A stretch of DNA of 64,000 bases from Euwallacea fornicatus. Lineage: Eukaryota > Arthropoda > Insecta > Coleoptera > Curculionidae. The position numbers and the translations under genes are program-made. Location of the stretch: positions 3,472,001-3,536,000 of the forward strand of contig NC_089553.1 in assembly GCF_040115645.1 (NCBI RefSeq), in the 5' to 3' direction. Within the stretch, counting starts at the first letter, position 1. Every line of letters begins with the position of its first letter. Below, in pieces: positions 23,540 to 33,375 of the stretch. The notes beneath the pieces are model-generated. The model had not been told where the DNA came from, searched no databases, and worked only from the letters and a program-made list of their open reading frames with translations.

Positions 23540-24108
23540 ACCAAAGAGTGAACGTCGAACGAGGGCCGGTGCAAGAAAACTTAATTCTAATCCGCTACAG
23601 AGATGGACACGGTCATAGGGGCACAGCCAAAATGCTAAATGGACGTCCATCGTGTTCAGCACGTAATTGAGAGTCGCCGCAATGAAAATAAGCTCTCGAA
23701 CAGTCCCGGGTGGCCTCAAGTAGAATATCTGAGGAGAGCGGAGAAGGACGGATTGTACGGAAAATAGTCAATATTTCTAAACGAAGTTGTCCAAGATGGT
23801 GTGTGCGAGCTGGAAATATGAAAATTTCGGGAAAAAATGACATACACAGGAACAATTCGTTTATTGGTCGGTTGGAACTCGCCAAAGGGCGTACTGGTAA
23901 CGAGTGGAACTTTTGGAATTCAGTAATATTTGCTGATGAAACCGAAATCAACTTATTCGGGTCGAATAGAAAAATATCAGGGCGGGGAAAAACTAACAGA
24001 GAGGTGAATTTGAAAAATTCGAGAGCTACGGCGGAGCATAGCGGAGGTGGGCTCACGTGTCGTCAGCAAGAGTAAGTAACTATTGCATTTTATTGAAAGG
24101 CTCACGAG
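23540..24108 (+). pseudogene. Tc1-like transposase, N-terminal and first catalytic part
   Basis: The plus strand contains the bipartite HTH region in decayed form, a basic stretch (RIVRKIVNISKR), then NEWNFWNSVIFADETEINLF (usual FWNTVIFADESKFNLF, with the first catalytic Asp), GSNRK and RATAEHSGGG (usual RATVKHGGG). A frame-shifted VSSARVSN follows. The open frame 23710-24075 covers the catalytic part. It stops about 10 bases before the long-TIR element at 24117. The missing C-terminal part appears to be at 26585-27015. Confidence 0.75.
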
Positions 24109-24116
24109 CCAATATA

Positions 24117-25340
24117 CGGGGTGTCCGGGTTTTTCTGCCGGCAAGATCCTAGCCACGTATTCTAGGCATAAAGATAATATTGGTTCGCTACATAAAATGT
24201 ATTCGATAAATGCTTTGTTGAAGGACAGGATGTCGAAGTTGTAGAATTTTTCAATTTATCTTTTGTAGGTCCCAAAATTTTTTATATATTTAGCTCGAAT
24301 TTTGGACGAACGTCACTTTTTACGGTTTAAGTGAGTAAATAATGGCAGATAATCGTGAATTTCTGCGGGGTGATATTTTTTGGGATTGTGACCCATTTTA
24401 TCGCCCAAAATTATCTTGAGGTGCATCGCATGGTATATAATTTCAGAAATTCAAAATGTCAGTTCGATTTAGAAACCTTTACGTGTTTTGACCATTGTAG
24501 TGTCTGTCACCGTTTTTCAGAGATATGCAAAATTGGGAAACAACGCGTGCTCCTTTTTTCATCGAATAGGGTTGATCCAACATTTCTGACATTCTACGAA
24601 AATTACGTTCTCGGACACACGACTACGGTATAAGTCAGAATCAGGATTTATACATTGGGAATCTAATGGTAAAGCGGACTTTTAACACCAGAGATATAAA
24701 AAATAATTGTGGACGAAAGGACAACAGTAATTTTAAATATAGAATAAACTGAATGGTGATAACTTATTCAATAACAAAGTAATTAAAATCCGTATCAAAT
24801 AATAATTATTACAAAAATTGTTCGAAATTGTCGCCATTACGTTGTACACATAAATTAGAGCGTCGCCATAAAGACCGCTGAACATCACTCAAATTCTGAG
24901 CAGTTATCCTGGAGAGTAAAATTTCTTATTCGCTTTATAACTTTTGCTTGAAAGTTTGCAAAAGTACAGAGTTTTCTTCGTAAACCCTCAAACATAAAAA
25001 TCTAACGGCATTAGATCGGGCGATCGAGGGGGGCAAGCAATCGGTCCTCCGCCGCTACTAATTTTTGTGAATAGTTTGTATTGAGCCAAGTCTTCACCAC
25101 TAGAGAATAATGTGAAGAATATCCGTCTAATTGTGCTATTAACTTATGCTCAAAATTTGAGCTAAATATCTCAAAAACTTTGCGAGCTATAGAAGACAAA
25201 TTGGAAAAAATGTAAATCTGTGACACCCTGTATTCCTTTAACAAAGCATTTCTCGAATACAGTTTACACACCAAACTAATATTATTTTTATGTTTAAAAT
25301 ACGGGGTTAAAATCGTGTTATAAATAAACCGGACACCCTT
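24117..25340 (-). mobile_element. DUF4817-type element with dual tips and long TIRs
   Basis: The outer tips, CGGGGTGTCCGGGTTTTTCT and reversed AAGGGTGTCCGGTTTATTTA, are flanked by TA at 24115-24116 and 25341-25342. Arms of about 210 bases match, sharing for example AAATGCTTTGTT. A second inward-facing tip lies inside each arm: CAGGATGTC at 24226 (offset 109) and the inverse of CAGGGTGTCACAG ending at 25230 (offset 110). A transposase tail fragment lies inside on the minus strand. Confidence 0.8.
24790..25030 (-). pseudogene. DUF4817-type transposase C-terminal fragment
   Basis: Minus-strand frames give PPSIARSNAVRFLCLRVYEE, a frame-decayed PPRSPDLTPLDFFLWGYLKE, then FQAKVIKRIRN and a C-terminal RSLWRRSNLCVQRNGDNFEQ (usual RRLQLCIEQNGGHFEHLL). 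The residues can be aligned only across several frames, so the copy is old. Confidence 0.55.
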
Positions 25341-25655
25341 TATTGTTTATTTGACTTCCCGATGGAATCTATCTCGATCATTTGAATCGGATTTCCCCTA
25401 CATTCCACCCTTCTTGCCACTCCAAAAGTGCTTCTATACCAGAGCGGAACTCAATGCATCATATTCCCTTGAGCTCGTGTCTGTGAGACGCATTAAAACA
25501 ACAATGGCAAATGCCAAACAACGTCAAAATGGCAAAGTGGTTAAAATCTGAGATCAAATCAGGTCTTAATGGATCGCTCCCTGTGGACGACCGAAAGAAT
25601 TTATGAGGTATTAACACAATCAGTTTATATTTATATAACCTGGACGCTCTGTATA

Positions 25656-26580
25656 CAGGTGATTGATCCCAATCTCAAATAACATTGTTCGGCCAACGTC
25701 TAAATAACTTTGAAATATCTCGGGAGGAGATTTAAGAGATTGAAATAATAAAGAAATAAAGATTATTTCTTTAACGCGCTAGAACGCCTCAAAAGAGTAA
25801 CTCTGAAGATACTTTTTTGCAATATTTTCGAAACGGTTCGCGCTAAAATAATGCAACTCGGTGCACTTTAATAAGGTTGAATGGGAAAACTCTTTTTGCC
25901 TTACTAATTTAAGATTTTAGTAAGGAGCGTTACTTACAGGGGGGTCTCCTATGTAACCGATGCACGATTGCATGGACGTGGAAATGCATGTTAATAAACA
26001 TAGTAGGCATCCTTGTAATAGAAATGATTTTTTATTGGCCAGCAATAACAAGACTAATACTTAGCATTAAGGATTTATGACTCATTCACGACAAATATTG
26101 AACGTGACCCCCATTCATCTTCTATTTTTTTCTTCAGATTTCGATGTCCATGTAATCGTGCATCGGTTTATAGAAATACCTCTTTCTGGAAAACGGGTGA
26201 TCCTAATGAGATGAAAGAACGGAACCTTTTTTTTAAAAAAAAAAAATGAGATTATGTAATTTAGTTTCAAAAATTGTCAAACGTCACAAACGGAAAAATT
26301 CGGGTGACATTTACGTGGGAGGCCCCCTATAAGTTACGCCCCTGGCTATAATCTGCAATTGTTAATGCAAAAAAAATTCCCATTCCAACCTATTGTACTG
26401 AGCCGAATTCCACAATTTCAACGTAAACAACTTAAAAAAATATTGCGAAAAAACTGGCTTTAGGGCTCCCCGTTCAAGAAGTTCCAGCTTCTTTAAGAAG
26501 CAATTTTTGAGGTATATTTATAGAATCCTATTTCGTTATTTTAATCCGGGGATTAAAACAATAAAATAAGGGAGTGTTTG
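25656..26580. mobile_element. Second fold-back element (approximate ends)
   Basis: The arms at about 25,800-25,985 and 26,140-26,480 match as inverted repeats: CGATGCACGATTGCATGGAC against GTCCATGTAATCGTGCATCG, and GGGGGGTCTCCTATGTAAC against TGGGAGGCCCCCTATAAG. TTTTTTGCAATATTTTCG in the left arm matches TTTTCGCAATATTTTTTT in the reversed right arm. A possible left tip is CAGGTGATTGATCCC after TA at 25654-25655. The right end is not resolved. It shares the CAGGGG..TAAC-type arm words with the fold-back at 1498-2268. No coding capacity. Confidence 0.55.
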
Positions 26581-26584
26581 GCTT

Positions 26585-27015
26585 TTGGAAAACCACCTCC
26601 CAAAATATTTCGACGTTATTTCCGGACATTCCGTACATTTGGATATTCTAAAGCAACGTTTTGCGTTAAATTTTGAAAAATTAGGACTTACCAATAATTA
26701 TCGTTTTTACAACTTCGCGGCAACGACTCCAGGCAGAAATCATGTCGAATTCGCAGTTGGTCGCTTTAAAACCGTCCAAAGGCCTTAAAACACCAGCCCA
26801 GTCTCCAGATTCGGACGCAAGTGAAAACTTCTGGTTGGCATTGAAGGGTAAGGTGCACGCTGACTCTATATCCAGCAAAAACGAGTTTAAAACAAAAATT
26901 ACCAAGGCCTGGGGCATCGTTACCCCAGAAGACATAGGGAAGTTGGTAGAATCAATTCCTAGAAAAGCATTGATGATGAACCAGCGCGGACTGTGCATCC
27001 AGCAGTGCCGCATTA
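26585..27015 (+). pseudogene. Tc1-like transposase, C-terminal part
   Basis: The plus strand reads HLDILKQRFALNFEKLGL, NNYRFYNF (usual NFRFYQDN), then in the next frame LKTPAQSPDSDASENFWLAL (usual LKTPAQSPDLNPIENLWALL) and SISSKNEFKTKITKAW and IGKLVESIPRKALMMNQ. The last catalytic Glu is present (ASENFW), but the second Asp block has decayed. It complements the fragment at 23540-24108 with little overlap or gap. Confidence 0.8.
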
Positions 27016-27097
27016 ATTTATACGAGTTTGTTACTCTTTTTAAAATTGTATTATTGCGTTTTGTATATTTTGTGCTGGGGCAACGAGAGCAAACATA

Positions 27098-27130
<33 letters not shown>

Positions 27131-28278
27131 TCGTCCCTTAACCGTGGCGTCTCTGAGGCAAAATATTAATTTATATGATTTTAAAACAGTCTTATTAATT
27201 TAATTTTATTGCGTCGTTTTTTGTCAAAATAATTATTGTGCCCCTGAGCCAAGTTAGTTTCTCTTAATATCGACTGCATCATTTAAGCCGTGAGTCACTG
27301 TGGCTGTAATTTCTTTATCGTATTAATAGTAATCGTTCAAGCCTGTCCTGAATGATAAAAGCATATTCTGAATCGGACCAAAATCAATTAAAAAAATGTA
27401 TAAAGGACGAATAAGATTGCTCCGGATCAATTATTGCACGAAATTAATATTCGATTACCGATCAGAGATACGGGTCTTATACTGAAATCTATAACCCGGT
27501 TAATAAGCTTTTTTGTGTCGTGGTTCGTTAAGATAGTGTTTATTTAGTTACAAATTAGTTATTATCTAGTTTGCTACCGTCCACATCAGGGTGAGCATAT
27601 AACAGTATCAACTATTTTAAATTGGGGCCCTAGCCGAAGATGGTAACGCCCGATAAAATTCTATCGCCGAAACGATGGAATGCGTATCTGACTTTGAGAT
27701 TAATAAGTTTTTAATGACCGAATTGTAATCAAGAGATACAAAGGACCGTTCTTTTCGCGCCTTTTGTGTGCGGTTTACCACTGATCTTAAATGAGACGAC
27801 CCAGAAAATTCGGCTGATTGATTGGACAAAGCAACAATCGCTGTAAAACATACGATTTATTACATCTCGAAACATTGATTTCAGCTGTTGTACTTGGCCT
27901 AACAAGGTAGCAATTAAGCTCAGTTCAGATTCCAAATTGCTCGGTTTGAGATTTGCAGAGGGACAAAATTTGGGTTTTTGCCCGAACGACGATCACAATT
28001 TCAAAATTTCGACAGTTTGCGACGCTCGAAAGCGTGATTAAATAGTGCCAAAAGTGTTTAGCTGAATTGGACCAGACTCGAGTGACATTACCAAATCATG
28101 ATGGAGCTTTGATTCCGAGTTCAGCTTACGAAATTCCAGTTGGAATGATGTCGAAACTATTGAAACTTCTTTAGTAAGTCTTTTCCAGTCAGATGGCCGA
28201 TGGTGTGGCCATTTGTGTGTTTTGTAATCGGGCTGGCAATGAAGTAATCAACATTATTACTCGTACGATCCTCCGATC
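27016..28278. other. Poly-A run and unidentified sequence
   Basis: An A-run of about 28 bases lies at 27102-27130. The rest is AT-rich without recognised genes or repeats. Confidence 0.4.
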
Positions 28279-28286
28279 GATTAGAC
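28279..28286. repeat. hAT target-site duplication, left copy
   Basis: GATTAGAC, identical to 29447-29454. Eight bases is the hAT-family duplication length. Confidence 0.85.
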
Positions 28287-29446
28287 CAGGGACCACCAAA
28301 CTGTGGCCCGCGTGCCAAGTCCGGCCTTTGACACTTGAAAAATGAAAAAAAGATATTCACTGCATTAAATGTTAATGACACGTAAAACGCACAGAAAATT
28401 AAATAATAATATATAAATGTTCAATTAAATCGTGATCTGTACTATTATTGGGGGGATTCCTGTGAATTGCCGAATTCGGGGATTTGCTGACTCGCAATCA
28501 AAGCTATCAGTAACAACGCATTGAAACTGTTAATTCGTTTCGTTAAGGATATACACAAGTTCAGCGTGATTTCTGCACACGAAATTAACCTCTTCCTTAG
28601 TTTTATCATTTAAAAATGAGAAAAATCAAAAAACCTGTACATTTTGATGCTCTGGTTAAAGAATCTATAACAAGATTTCTGCCGGCAGGTTGTCGGTTCC
28701 AAGTTGTTACGCCTGAAAGCTTATGCACATTACCATTTTTTATTATGATATGACATATATAAATATCTACGATCAATGGCGAGTAATGAAAAAAATCATG
28801 GGAATGTGATAAGTGACGAAAAAAATGATTTTTGAGTTTTTCAAAGTTCCTCTGATGTTTGTTTTGTTAAAAGCGCAGTTCCGTTGTCATTTGGCCAAAC
28901 GAAGCTTTTAACGGGAGGTGGATTGGGCGGCGTCGCGAACTGCTGTGGCCTGCGGCGGGAGCACCTGACTTGAATCCTTTGGATTGCTTTGTATGGGGTC
29001 ATTTAAAACAATTAGTTTATGCAGTAGAAATTGATAGCCATGAGCAATTAATAACAAGATTAATTGATGCAAGTGAATCAATTAAAGGCAAATTACAGAA
29101 TCAGCTTATGATTCACCTATTTCGCGCTAACGAGTCTGTATCTGTCGTAATGATGATATTTTTTATTGCTCCTTTTAACTATTAAATTGTTTTTATTGCT
29201 TAATCCTCGAAAATAAAAAAATGATAATTATTCTTTAATTATTATTAGTAATAAAAAGAGATTATCAATGCAAATTATGCAGAAACTTCGAAGTGTAACA
29301 ACTCGGCGTCCAATGCCCGGCGGCAAAAATGTCATTTTATATTTTTTGACCGGAATGTCAAAATGTACACACAATTTTTCGCCTCGCGTTTTCAATCACC
29401 CCGTATTCGCATGCAGCCCCATCTCTAAAAAGTTTGTGCGCCCCTG
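28287..29446. mobile_element. hAT-type element with exact 8-bp TSD
   Basis: The left end CAGGGACCACCAAACTGTGG and reversed right end CAGGGGCGCACAAACTTTTT share CAGGG, then a C-rich spacer and CAAACT. This is the usual hAT start (CAG/CAGGGG...CAAACT). The ends are bordered by GATTAGAC on both sides. No hAT dimerisation domain or transposase is visible in the 1160 bp, so it is non-autonomous. A DUF4817-type transposase fragment lies inside its right half. Confidence 0.82.
28870..29184 (+). pseudogene. DUF4817-type transposase fragment inside the hAT element
   Basis: The plus strand reads RWIGRRRELLWPAAGAPDLN (usual RWIGRRGPIEWPPRSPDLT), then PLDCFVWGHLKQLVYAVEID with the last catalytic Asp, EQLITRLIDASESI and LMIHLFRANES. 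It is open for 71 codons from 28970. No terminal repeats of its own were found, so it may have been captured before the hAT element moved or inserted afterwards and lost its ends. Confidence 0.7.
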
Positions 29447-29454
29447 GATTAGAC
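29447..29454. repeat. hAT target-site duplication, right copy
   Basis: GATTAGAC, identical to 28279-28286. Confidence 0.85.
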
Positions 29455-30386
29455 CAATAGACGAAACAATGCCGAACACGCCGAAAGACTGCGTATTAAT
29501 TTATGATAATATTGAAAAAATTCGACAGTTTGTCGTTGCACTGGCGGCCATGTCACCAATAGACGGCCTCATTTTAAAACCAAAGGTCAAATGCATTAGT
29601 AAGACAAATAGCCAAGGGCTATAGCTTGGCTCGTGACGCCATTCACCCCTGGCGACTGAAGGATCTCGGCTCTATCATTATTGTTATCATTACTATCATT
29701 ACTGTTATCATTGCCCAAACTGACCACTGGAACGAGCTCGAACCGATTGTGAGAATTTCCAAAAGGATGACGAACCTATCATTAAGATCGACGTTTCAGC
29801 AAATGTTCCCGCAATCTGGTTGCGGCCCATGGCAAGGACGATAGCAGATCCAGATTCCGACCGAACGAAACGTTTCTTTAAAAAAGGAAAGAAATGAGGA
29901 TTGTGCCGGACCATCGACTGACCACGGTCACCTGTGCCGTGCGGGCGCTGAAGAGAAATTTGGGCACGTGCTGGCGGAATGTCCAGTTTCATGCGCGCCC
30001 ACGTGCGGCAAACAATACCGGAAACCCAAAATGAAAATGAAAAGGAAAAGGTCGATATTCCGCTTACCACGTCGATTTCTCCAAAGTATCACATCTGGCA
30101 ACGTCGCCGAAGCGACTGTCTCGTGTAAAATGTTATTTTACTCATGCGTGCCAAACTCCATTTAGTGAGCCCTAAAACTTTGTACACCCTGTATAGTATC
30201 TACGTTTCAGATGCATCTTGTCTTCTCAGGAAATTGTATGTTGTTACGTTGGGCAAATTTAAGGAAATGGCATCCGAAGATATGAGCAATTTCCTAGTGC
30301 GAAACGAAATGCTTCAAATTTATAAAACCACTGGCGCAATCATTCGTTGCCAACTCCGTCGCTTTGCTCCTCGTTTCATATCTTTA
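29455..30386. other. No firmly identified gene; microsatellite at 29672-29716
   Basis: A degenerate ATTATTGTTATCATTACTAT-type tract lies at 29672-29716. The GC is higher at 29.8-30.07 kb. A transposon-like tip, CACCCTGTATA, ends near 30192 without a partner. Confidence 0.4.
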
Positions 30387-31104
30387 CGAGGATAGTCCCA
30401 GAAGTATCTGAAACTTAAAGAAAAAAAATTGGATAATATCACATTATTCCTTTGAGATTGACATGTTTTTCGCGGTGATGTTCCGCGGCCTCTATGTCTT
30501 GTTTCTAGTAAGAACCTACGAATGTTTAAAAACAGGCATCGACCTCGGACCCAACATCTTCTCTATTGGCAAATCCCTTTCCGCCGATCCAATTTTTAAG
30601 TTCCGAAATAGAAAATAATCTGAGGGGGTCAAATCTGCCGAATTGGGCGGTGCCCCTCTTCGCGGGCGGCTTTCCCACATTCCGTTGTTCAGCCAAAATG
30701 CGGTGTGCAGTACTTTTCGGAATATCAATCACACCTGCTAATTCGGACACCTTTAGCCGAAGATCATCCAGCACAGTCTTGTGGATTATCATCGCGGTAC
30801 CTAGAGCGGTCGGATCTGGAGGGTCATGGGGTCGCCCACTGCGGAGTTCCTGTAGGCAGCTCGTACGACCTCGTTTAATCTCTGCTACCCAATATTTCAC
30901 CGTTACTAACGACCAAATTCCCCGTTCACGAAAACTCCTAAAGCGTTCCCTTAGAACGACTCCAAAACAAACCCAAATCAACGTGGCACCCTCAAGCTGC
31001 AGACGTAATCTCCTTGACTTAGTTAGGTCTCTGTGACGCAGGCACATTTTTGACAAAAAATTGCCTTCTAAGTGTCGGGCCGGGTACTTCTGGGACTACC
31101 CTCG
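30387..31104 (-). mobile_element. FamA mariner copy D, internally deleted
   Basis: The 718-bp element has the best-preserved FamA ends: left CGAGGATAGTCCCAGAAGTA, reversed right CGAGGGTAGTCCCAGAAGTA (19 of 20 match). Both sides are flanked by TA (30385-30386 and 31105-31106). About 500 bp of the transposase centre is missing relative to copy C. Confidence 0.9.
30526..31056 (-). CDS. Fused mariner ORF lacking the catalytic core
   Basis: An uninterrupted 176-codon frame inside copy D. Residues about 1-70 form the first helix-turn-helix region and linker (RLRLQLEGATLIWVCF, then EIKRGRTSC). Residues about 71-125 carry the second HTH (DDLRLKVSELAGVIDIPKST, AHRILAEQ). The frame then jumps at about residue 133-145 to the transposase tail (FSISELKNWIGGKGFANRED). 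All three catalytic Asp blocks (DETW, QDNAP, SPDLAPSDY) lie in the deleted part or at its edge and are absent. It could encode a DNA-binding, non-catalytic product if transcribed, but an open frame in a young deletion copy can also be chance. Expression is unknown. Confidence 0.6.
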   Translation of the reverse strand: MSKMCLRHRDLTKSRRLRLQLEGATLIWVCFGVVLRERFRSFRERGIWSLVTVKYWVAEIKRGRTSCLQELRSGRPHDPPDPTALGTAMIIHKTVLDDLRLKVSELAGVIDIPKSTAHRILAEQRNVGKPPAKRGTAQFGRFDPLRLFSISELKNWIGGKGFANREDVGSEVDACF

Positions 31105-31106
31105 TA

Positions 31107-31851
31107 CGTTCGCGTGGGAATGGGGAATGTCCAGCGTCTTTATCGCATTAGACTGATATGCGTTGACGCTTGCTAACGCAAACCGTAATCATCGCTACAG
31201 CATCGCTTTCCGCACACGTTAGGTAAATAATGAGTTTGTTTCGGCAGTCACGTTGCGGCGGAAAGAAATTCGTCTCTTAAAACATATACATATATATATA
31301 TATTTTTTTTTTTCTCACTCAGTTGATTTATATTCACAGTTATAGTATAATGCAGTAGTTTACTGGAGAAGTGCAGGTTGTAAGGTATCAAGAAAACGAG
31401 AGCCAAGAAACGACAACGAGCTGCACACAGGAAATGCTCCCACGCAGCAGGAGCGGCCCGTGCCGGCCCACGATTTTCGATCGGATCGACCGACCGTCTA
31501 ATCCGCTTTACATCTGACTTTTGTGGTGGCTTGAAATAAAGGTCGCGTAATTTGGTTGTGCAAGATAAGGCACTTTATTTAATTAGCCTCTTTCTTGATT
31601 TTTCTGATTAGCCTCGTGTAATTATTATTTTAATAATATACCTGTTTCATTTGGAACGTCGAGACGTGGGCTTCGAGTTACGTATACCGGCTACAAATGA
31701 AAGGCCAAGTTTGGGCGTTCTATTGATAATTGAAAGTGTTGATATTCATCTACTCAGATTGGTGTGTTCGAGAGAAGATATCTTAGTTTCAGCGATTCCA
31801 AAAGCGAGCTCCCTTTGAGTAATTAAAACTTTCGTTCGGTCCACTTGTATA
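31107..31851. other. No gene; TA microsatellite at 31287-31312
   Basis: A short (AT)n tract followed by a T-run lies near 31287-31312. The remaining sequence has no recognised content. Confidence 0.5.
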
Positions 31852-32955
31852 CGGGGCGTTTCAGAATGGCATGTCATAAGTTTGCGGGGCGATTCTGTGA
31901 GCGATTTCGAGAAAAAAAGCTTATACGAACCTAGGTCCGTTTTCGCTTTCCGTCTGAAATACAGGTTGTAAAAATTTGTCATTAAAAAAAAATTTTTTTT
32001 AATAAGTCCGGACCTGCGTTAAATATTTTTGTTAACTGAGTGCGCTGAATATCGCACGGACACAGTAAAAAATCGTGTAGAATTCTCCAAACCAGAACGT
32101 GCGAAATATTCAATTGACTTCCAATTTTTCTACAGGATTTTCTTCTACTAAATCTGTAATTGCTTCCTCGATTTCTGGAGTTCGGACAGTTCGAGGGACA
32201 CCGTTTAAATGGTTGTTAGGTTAAAAAGTACCAGATTCCCTTAATCTCCTATGGACGTCGGAAAATGTACGTCTATCTGGCCTGGCTCTGTTTAGGAAGC
32301 GTTCTTGATGCAATCAGGCAGATTCTACCGCGTTGCCATCGGCGAGGTCATAAATGCAATGGATATCCGCATTAGTAAAATCAACCATTTTGTTTTGAAA
32401 ATAACAATAAACATGGATGCAATTTAATGCAAAAAGCGAAAATTGTCAAAGTAAATAACGAACAACTTATCATCCCTTGAAGTCAGCCTACAAAATAATT
32501 TTAAAATTCGGTTTTCAATACAGTAAGAAATTACATTTATTTTTCAATTTTTGTCGTATGAAAACGTTGATGTTACGAAAAAAAATTAAAAGACCATTAA
32601 AAAAAAACTATAATTAAGAAAACAATTTTTATTTTTTTAAAAAGCAGCGGGGTAACACATTTTTCACAAAAAATAATCAAGGTCATGGCCTTGGGGGCGC
32701 CACTGCTTGCGTTTAAAAATTCGTTTTTCTCTCAAAAGATGTGTTTCTACATCTGACTTACGCCCACCACGTTTAATCAAAATATTTTATGCAGGTCCGG
32801 ACTTGTTAAAAAAAAAACAAAAAAATATAGCTAATTTTAACACTATATTTCAAACAAAAAGCGAAAACGGACCTAGATTCATATAAACTTTTTTTCTCAA
32901 ATTTGCTCATAGAATCACCTCTTAAATATATGACGTATTATTCTGAAACGCCCGG
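31852..32955 (-). mobile_element. Long-TIR element carrying only a DUF4817 N-terminus
   Basis: The left end CGGGGCGTTTCAGAATGGCA and reversed right end CGGGCGTTTCAGAATAATAC are flanked by TA (31850-31851 and 32956-32957). The arms match for about 170 bases, including AGGTCCGTTTTCGCTTT and AAGTCCGGACCTGC in both. The 1104-bp interior holds one short coding remnant. Another tip of the same type occurs near 11163-11175. Confidence 0.85.
32045..32387 (-). pseudogene. DUF4817 helix-turn-helix domain, N-terminal remnant
   Basis: From an ATG near 32387 the minus strand reads MVDFTNADIHCIYDLADGNA, then LHQERFLNRARPDRRTFSDV and HRRLRESGTF, then GVPRTVRTPEIEEAITDLVE and ENPVEK. This is the DUF4817 N-terminal DNA-binding domain (usual YADMHFIYGLCDGNA, FPNRRHPDRRTF, HRRLRETGSF, GRPRTVRTPE). 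One in-frame stop follows the first 25 or so residues and another follows GTF. Nothing of the DDE domain follows. Confidence 0.8.
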
Positions 32956-33035
32956 TATAAAAATATACAGGGCATTGTTAAGTATCACGAGCATACGGAA
33001 GGGGCCTATTCTTTGGCGTATTTCATGACTACATA

Positions 33036-33373
33036 CAGGGTGTCCCAGTTGTAAAGGTAGTAAATTCTACCACGTATTCTACATTGAAAAGTAAGTGTCA
33101 TTTGTTATATACATTATATACCAAAAATGCCTCGTTACGAAACTACAGAGTGTTAAAGTTTTATTAAAAAATCCCAAATTCTTGAATATGTCCGAAACTG
33201 CTTCAGATATTTTAATAAAATCTTGTAGTTTGACAGTTAATAACACAGCTTTAACACCCTGTACTTTCGTAACGAAGCATTTTTGGCATATAATATATAT
33301 AACAAATTACACTTATTTTTCAATGTAGAATATGTGGCAGAATTTACTACCTTTAGTACTGGGACACCCTGTG
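33036..33373. mobile_element. 338-bp MITE, near-palindromic, dual tips
   Basis: The outer tips are CAGGGTGTCCCAGTTGTAAA and, reversed, CACAGGGTGTCCCAGTACTA, with TA flanks at 33034-33035 and 33374-33375. The arms match for over 130 bases each. A second tip lies in each arm: CAGAGTGTTAAAG at 33146 (offset 110) and reversed CAGGGTGTTAAAG ending at 33261 (offset 112), both next to TA. The arm words (CCACGTATTCTA, ATGC(C/T)TCGTTACGAAA) resemble those of the element at 24117-25340. This MITE is therefore a plausible non-autonomous relative of that element. Confidence 0.88.
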
Positions 33374-33375
33374 TA

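Noticed and set aside
29890..30165. Cys/His-rich plus-strand frame resembling the tail of non-LTR retrotransposons
   Set aside because: The EKFGHVLAECP stretch is suggestive, but no reverse transcriptase or RNase H sequence is nearby and the pattern is too short.
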